In this document: one piece after another, positions 40,204-45,284 of the stretch
Numbering within the stretch: the stretch's first letter is position 1
How the letters are laid out: each line of letters opens with the position of its first letter
From: Penium margaritaceum
Lineage: Eukaryota > Streptophyta > Zygnematophyceae > Desmidiales > Peniaceae
NCBI GenBank assembly: GCA_023375785.1
Contig: SZWC01009525.1
Coordinates: forward strand, 1,358-46,641
Direction: 5' to 3'
DNA length: 45,284 bases
Program-made: the position numbers and the translations under genes
The notes under the pieces: generated by a model
What the model was told of the DNA's origin: nothing
Database searches by the model: none
What the model saw: only the letters and a program-made list of their open reading frames with translations

Positions 40204-40578
40204 TTGAGCTTTAACTACTTTAATACAACAGGATACATTCTACCTTCCATGTTGTCTATCTTAAGATACACTAAGGTACAGGCCAAAGACATTTCCCAGA
40301 AAGGAGACACACTTGCCTCTGTCCATCCATGTGACAAGAACATGGAGGACATGATTGAAGACATCCTTGGAAAGCAAAACAAGACAAAGAAAATTGAATG
40401 CATTGGTCAGGAGCAAGGCTATAATGCAACACAAAACAATGGAAGCCTGACAAAAACCTCAGAGATGGTTGGCGGCTACTTCAGTCATGACCACCAATTT
40501 GTGTTCTTTATTTGTGCACATGCATTTGATTTTTTCAACGTTTCTCATCCAAGTGCACTTACTACTCAAGGATGTTAA
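40204..40578 (+). pseudogene. Chromodomain segment of gypsy element I
   Basis: An open frame of 124 codons. In its middle, MIEDILGKQNKTKKIECIG and GYNATQNNGSLTKTSEM fit the chromodomain pattern (VEKILDxRxKxxxxxYLVKWKGYxxxxNTWEPxxxL), with the KWKGY replaced by QEQGY and the Trp-Glu-Pro of NTWEP lost. Just before it, in another frame, RIHSTFHVVYLKI (about 40230-40268) matches the FHVSxLK block. I is therefore a chromovirus, but sequence differs enough from A/B to be another family. The open frame is probably survival by chance, since its N- and C-terminal parts match nothing. Confidence 0.75.
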
Positions 40579-41023
40579 CTAAGTTTTCGTTAACACATGT
40601 ATCCTTTTTCCCAAGCTCATAATTGTCCGACTACCTTCTATCTGCAAACTACTTTTGATTATTTCCAAGGAACCTTAATAACGTGTAAGCATCCACTTGT
40701 TCACAATGGTTCAGGGATGGATTATCTTTTGTCCTGCAAAGTTGATTGTCATAGGTTGGACATAGCTGAACTAGAATATGTACCTACATAAGAAAACCCT
40801 TCAGAAGTTATAGCCTCCTTGGGAGCAACCTGTTTAGAGGGCCTTCAGCTGTAGATGAAATCAGTGGTCATTGCTTATGTTCTTCTACAATAGGTCATCG
40901 TCAGTTTTGTCTTTTGTTGAGGTGAGTTTTGTTTCCAGTTGCGAAACCATCATTTTCAACTGCTTTCCATGATTCTTAAACTCAATGATGTTCGTTCATC
41001 TTGCTTGGATGACTGTCTAGTTG
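40579..41023. other. Non-coding stretch, nothing recognised
   Basis: About 445 bp between gypsy I and copia G. AT-rich, no motif. It could include the 3' untranslated region of I; no LTR start with a polypurine tract was found. Confidence 0.5.
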
Positions 41024-41575
41024 TGTTGAATATGTAAGCCTCCTGTTCACCACTGTGACTTTGTTCAGGAATGCTCTAACCCCTTGTGGAGGTGTGACCC
41101 TCAGATCCATTGTAGGGTGATTTACTTTTGCTCCGTCTCTTGTGAGTATACTATGTAGGTGAATGATTAACTTGGCCCTTTTTTTTTTCATTTGACCAAG
41201 TTAGAGGTCATGAGATCGATCCGGGCCCCATTCAAATCTACTTTGAGCAGGAAACTTCCAAGAAAGGAAGTCTATAGCTTCTTGGAAGCTACACTGTTGG
41301 CCTGCAACTTTGGCACAATGATACTTATGTGTCAAGCCCACAACATAAGACTGTTGGTGTCGGTTAAACCATTCTTTAGGACTATGCTTCTGATTTTGAG
41401 GGCAGAAGAGAAATCTGTAGAAAGAAAAGTCTTGTATGCTGACCAGTCAATCCTTGCTTTATTCTCTATTGCGTGTTTACATCTTGAGCTCTTCTTGAGA
41501 TACAATGCTAAGTTGTTAGTACTCTTTTTTGTTTTACGGCTTCTCTGCCAATTTTTTTCTGGTCAGTAGCAAAAA
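41024..41575 (+). repeat. 5' LTR of copia G
   Basis: About 550 bp, aligned with the E 5' LTR (GGAGGTRTGACCC, TTGGCC, GAGGTCATGAG, CTTCCAAGAAAGGAAGTCT, TTCTTGGAAGCTACA, ACTTATGTGTCAAGCCCA). The conserved stem ACTTCCAAGAA/TTCTTGGAAGCT is kept. The end is eroded (GTAGCAAAA for GTAGCTAACA). Confidence 0.85.
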
Positions 41576-41577
41576 AA

Positions 41578-41592
41578 GGGCTATGGGCCCAC
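41578..41592 (+). promoter_or_regulatory. Half-tRNA primer-binding site of G
   Basis: GGGCTATGGGCCCAC, fourteen of fifteen positions complementary to the plant initiator tRNA-Met anticodon arm. It is conserved although the LTR and coding parts of G are heavily eroded. Confidence 0.8.
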
Positions 41593-41739
41593 AGCTCTGG
41601 TTAGAGAATTTTCACCCATGCAATTGCTCATTCACAAGCGATGAGACCGCCTTTGATCTCAACCAACTATTCTGTTTGTAGGGCGACATCAATAGGAGGT
41701 GATTACAAAAAATCTGTACCTTTGATTCTTCAGGGCTGA

Positions 41740-42600
41740 AATCAGCCTACATCAGCCTACATCTCCATGCAACGGCCAACATAAATTGGGCAAGCATTTG
41801 GCCCTCTTGACCAACTGCCTCTTGATCAACGGCCTCGAACACAGGTGCATTGGCGTTAACAATAGTTGGAGCACCAGTAGCAGTTGTACTTGTAGAGATG
41901 GCTGGGACAGGGGAACCAAGAAACCATTCTCCCATCTTCAAGTTTGATGGAGAGGGGTTTTTATGCGGAAGGGGCAGTTTGAAATGATCATTGATAGTAG
42001 AGGCCTGCTAGGATACTCCAATGTAACCATCCCAGCACCAACCAAGGATGGTGACTACCTTGTGGCATGATTCAAGCTCATCGGGAAGGCTCTGGCTGCT
42101 CTTGTGTCCTCCATGTAACCATCAGTCCGCATCAATGGTTGCAGAGTGGTAGCCGTAGCATACACCAAAGTAGGCAAGGTCTTCCAGTCCTCATCTCTTG
42201 CCAACCGTCTCTTATTTCTAGTGAATCCCATTGGCATGAGGCAAGGTGAAGGGTAGGATATGTTTGCCTTCACACAAAAGCTTTAGACACTCTTACAACA
42301 AGCCACCAGCATAGAATGAGACCGTAAATCAGATATGAAGGCCATGATACTACTAATGATGCTGCCAGAGAGATTGGTTCCAATGATCACAGTGATTGGA
42401 GGGTGGATTGAAGAGCAAGCCTAGTACACAAATGTCTTGGAGTACATGCAAAATGAAGTCATGTGTCACAGTCAAGCAGCAGATGTAGGGGTCCAAAGCA
42501 CAAAGAAAACTTTCACGAACACTGAAATGTTGGAAACTGGGCCCGGGAGTGCAGGGCATCCAAGAAAGAGGGAGGAGATGGGGATGAACAGAGAGGGGGC
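41740..42600 (+). pseudogene. Gag of copia G
   Basis: Aligned with E gag at the DNA level: ACCATTCTCCCATCTTCAAG then TTTGATGGAGAGGGGTTT (about 41922-41960), AAGGTCTTCCAGTCCTCATC, CTTGCCAACCGTCTCTT (about 42177-42213), GTGATTGGAGGGTGGATTGA (about 42391-42410) and CAAGAAAGAGGGAGGAGA (about 42560). The zinc knuckle (about 42465-42560) has lost most of its Cys/His pattern. No frame exceeds about 90 codons, and there are several small deletions. Confidence 0.8.
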
Positions 42601-44289
42601 AATGGTGGGAAGGATCTCACCAGCTTGCCGAGTGTGCCTCCAGCAAAGGGAGGATGATACTCATGCCAGGAGCTTACGGCCTTTGCTAGGCACCAAATAG
42701 CACACCAATCATGAGAGGAAAGATTAAATTTGTCTTGCTCCATACCACAAGAACTTCTGAGCCGCCAATGACAAGGTTGATGCAAGTGAGGGGATTGGTT
42801 ACAAGCTGGTCACAAAGGGTGTCTACAGTGTAGATTTTGACCTCAAGCTAGAGGAGGTAGTCTAATTTCCCTCCTCCACAGCCAACCTGCTCTCTGTCTC
42901 TAAGATCACTAACCTTGGTATGACAGTGGTATTCACAGAAAAGGAAACAGTGATTGTCCTACCAAGGGCATCAACATCTCATTGAATGAAGTTTGTTGCA
43001 CAAGTAACTTGTGTTGATGGACCACTCGTCCTGCAGACCAAGGTGACAGAATTGAAGGCCAATATTTGGAAAGAAGTGGTGGTGAGGAGAGCAGCGACAG
43101 AGATTCTGATGAAGAAGGATATGTTGGGGTAGTGGAAGTAGTGTGAGTAGAAGAATCTGTAGCAGAACCGTAATCAAGAGCAGCCACTTGGGCTGTTTAT
43201 TCTAGTCAGCACACTTGCTCCAAGAACCTATGGCACATGCGTTTTGGACACTTAGCTCATCGTACATTGATACTCGTCGGAAAGTACGAGCTAGTGCATG
43301 GAATGGAGCTTGATGATGAGGCAAAGGAAGCAGCTGGGAAATTGGTGAGCCGTGCCTTCAGGGCAAGGCCAAGAAGAAACCATTCAAGCGTAATGTTTTG
43401 CATACTCCTGTACCCCTCAACCTCATCCACTTGGATGTATGCAGTCCCTTATGCATGCCATGCAATGGAGGCAGAATATGTTTCCTCACCTACATCGTTG
43501 ACCAAAGCCGCAAGGTCTGAATCTATTTTCTCAAAAACAGAAGTGAGGTGAAGTAAAATCTGCAAGCCTCTGTCGCTATGGTTGAGCTACAAAGTGGTTA
43601 GAAGGTGAAGGCATTGAGGACAGACAAGGTGCATGATCTTTGACGCCAAAATTCCTCCTTGGTTCTAGGCTGAATCAGCACGTATTGCTACTTACTTGTT
43701 GCTCTGCAAAGGAGAGGCAAGAAGAAGCAGACACAGTAGCTGAAGATGTCACAGGAAGCATGGTCACGCAAGAAGCTGGATGACTCTTACCTCAAGGTGT
43801 TTTTTTGCACTAGCTTTGCCAAGGTCCAGGTTCATGATGGTACTCAAAAGCTAGACACAAGAGCGTGAAAGTGTATCTTCATCATCTATGACACCGCCCA
43901 CAGAGCTCATAGACAGTGTGACCCATCTGCTACAAAGACGCGGATTCCACAAATGGTCTGTGGGTATGGGAGAACTTCCAAAACTTGAGAAGACCCCCAA
44001 ACATAGAGACTGGCTCAAACTCCTTGAGGAGGAAGAGGAAGCTGAAGCACATTGGCACGTGCATGGGTTAGGTGGTGCGTCAGGGAGAGGATCTAAAAAA
44101 GATGCTTGGAGGAATCAGACTCCGAGTCTAATGTAGTTGAACCTCCTGACCATGAGGATGATGCCTTTATCATCATCAACAATGAAGGAGACCTGCAACC
44201 TCCACAACAACAGAAACAACCAACAGGTCCAAGGAGCAGTTCATGTCTCAAAGTACCTAGGCACCATTACGTCGCAACTAGGGGTGAAT
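42601..44289 (+). pseudogene. Protease, integrase and linker of copia G
   Basis: Protease and pre-integrase (about 42620-43000) align with E only as DNA (GGAGCTTACGGCCTTTGCTAG, CTCTCTGTCTCTAAGATCAC). Integrase: LWHMRFGHLAHRTLILVGKY (HH, about 43228-43285), then IHLDVCSPL with the first Asp and LTYIVDQSRKV with the second (about 43425-43515). The block carrying the catalytic Glu is deleted: at about 43615 the sequence jumps about 137 bp relative to E. The linker keeps EESDSESNVVEPPDHEDDAF (44106-44165), after which the RT is missing. Confidence 0.83.
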
Positions 44290-44801
44290 AGATGGATGAA
44301 TGGTTGACTGGGCCATTGTTGTTTACTTGGCCAAGTGAGAGTTCATGAGCTCTATTCTGGCCCCATGCACATATTGGTTACAAAGGAAGCTCCTAATAAA
44401 GGATTTCCATGGCTTCTTGGAAGCTATAGAGTTGGACTGCTACCTTGGCTCTAGGATGCTTATGTATCAAGCCCAGAGCGAAAGCATTTTGATGACGTGA
44501 CTAGGTCAATCCATTGCGCAGGACTGTGCTGTTGAGTTCTCAAAATGGACAAAAATCCATAAAAATGCTTGTCTCGCATGCTGATCATTCAACCCTTGCT
44601 TGATACTCTCTTGCGTATTGACAACTTGAGCTTTTCGTGAGATGTAATGCTACATCATTTATACTCTTGAAGGTGAACTTTATGCTTAATGAAGTTTGGG
44701 GTGTGTAATACATACCTGTAAATGAATAAGGTGTAAAACCCCATTATGAGCTTTTGGTTATAGGGCCTCTTTGCCAAATGTTCTTTGTTCAATTGCTAAT
44801 A
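44290..44801 (+). repeat. 3' LTR remnant of copia G
   Basis: Begins in the tRNA-like module (GATGAATGGTTGACTGGGCC) and runs to GCTAATA; the first 130 bp or so of the LTR are missing. Shared blocks: GGCCAAGTGAGAG, GGCCCCATGCACAT, CTTCTTGGAAGCTA, GTATTGACAACTTGAGC. Confidence 0.83.
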
Positions 44802-45284
44802 GAGTGGAATGATGAAGCATCAGTCATTTTCAACGCAATTCCTTGCTTCAGATCTTTCTCATAACTATATGCCCATACTTCACTAATACTGTGCATACTT
44901 ACAGGGTCATTACCTTTGACAAAAGGAAAGAATTAACCACATTATCTTGATTCTCTTGGTGTCCCAAGTAGAATATTTCATTCCAGTGAAGGCCCCGAAG
45001 TTTCAGGGCCGTGCCTGTCCTCTTTCTGTACATTCGACCACTCGTTGGTGTCCACATTTATACAGATATCCAATGGGGGTATAGTTGGAGTGGAAATCTT
45101 TCTTTCTAGAAATTGAGACTGTGGCTTCCACCTTTCACGCATACATGACCACCAGCAGTTATCGTACAGCTATGGTGACTTGCCGAAACCCAGGCAGGAC
45201 CTCTCAGCGTATTGGCCTCTGGTCATTTCCTTTATGTTTGACATACTTCCCCTACATGCATTCTTTTAATCCATGTGTGTGTGT
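44802..45284. other. Right flank, nothing recognised
   Basis: 483 bp without a defensible coding motif or repeat boundary. The window ends in a short (GT)5 run. Confidence 0.6.

Larger units (their letters stand above)
41024..44801 (+). mobile_element. Ty1/copia element G, lacking RT and RNase H
   Basis: Same family as E and F. 5' LTR from TGTTGAATATG at 41024, half-tRNA PBS at 41578, decayed gag, protease and integrase, acidic linker, then a direct jump at about 44285 into the middle of a 3' LTR that ends GCTAATA. RT, RNase H, polypurine tract and the first part of the 3' LTR are deleted (about 1.4 kb relative to F). Flanks are AGTTG on the left and GAGTGG on the right; AGTGG matches four of five only if shifted by one base, so the target duplication is doubtful. 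Confidence 0.85.

Noticed and set aside
45268-45284. (GT)n run at the end of the window
   Set aside because: Only five units; an ordinary short microsatellite.

Overview
The window is a stretch of plant-type heterochromatin made almost entirely of nested, decaying LTR retrotransposons. I found no convincing host protein gene, rRNA gene, functional tRNA gene or CRISPR array. A streptophyte (land plant or charophyte relative) is indicated by three things: Ty3/gypsy chromoviruses whose primer-binding site matches the 3' end of plant initiator tRNA-Met; Ty1/copia elements whose primer-binding site matches the anticodon arm of the same tRNA, in its plant version; and a tRNA-derived SINE. The species cannot be named from the sequence.

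Layout. 1-2076: minus-strand copia remnant (K). 2077-21157: gypsy chromovirus A. Two elements sit inside A. Chromovirus B, same family and same strand (3059-10109), interrupts A's gag. Copia element F, opposite strand (11706-17616), lies between A's protease and reverse transcriptase. The A reading order resumes exactly across both insertions, with 5-bp target duplications that have since mutated. 21245-27092: a second, unrelated gypsy element (H) on the minus strand, keeping gag C-terminus, protease, RT, RNase H, integrase and 3' LTR. 27093-39121: copia element D on the plus strand, split by copia E (31829-37135, same family as F). 39370-40578: integrase and chromodomain relic of another plus-strand gypsy element (I). 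41024-44801: copia G, again the E/F family, lacking RT and RNase H. 44802-45284: unassigned.

State of the elements. Every element has stops, frameshifts or lost catalytic residues, so none looks autonomous. The copies decayed independently: E, F and G each lost integrase function in a different way. A and B share a Glu at the position of the first integrase catalytic Asp. An assembly gap of 120 Ns in E is flanked by an exact 229-bp repeat, which looks like a scaffolding artefact.

The signals most worth a second look are non-coding: half-tRNA priming in the E/F/G copia family; a tRNA-like A-box/B-box module inside its LTRs; a near-perfect 43-bp inverted repeat in the D leader; a template-switch-like palindrome present in only one LTR of B; a leader in B carrying a SINE and a cluster of heat-shock-element-like motifs ahead of a TATA box; and a dense hairpin cluster in the H LTR.
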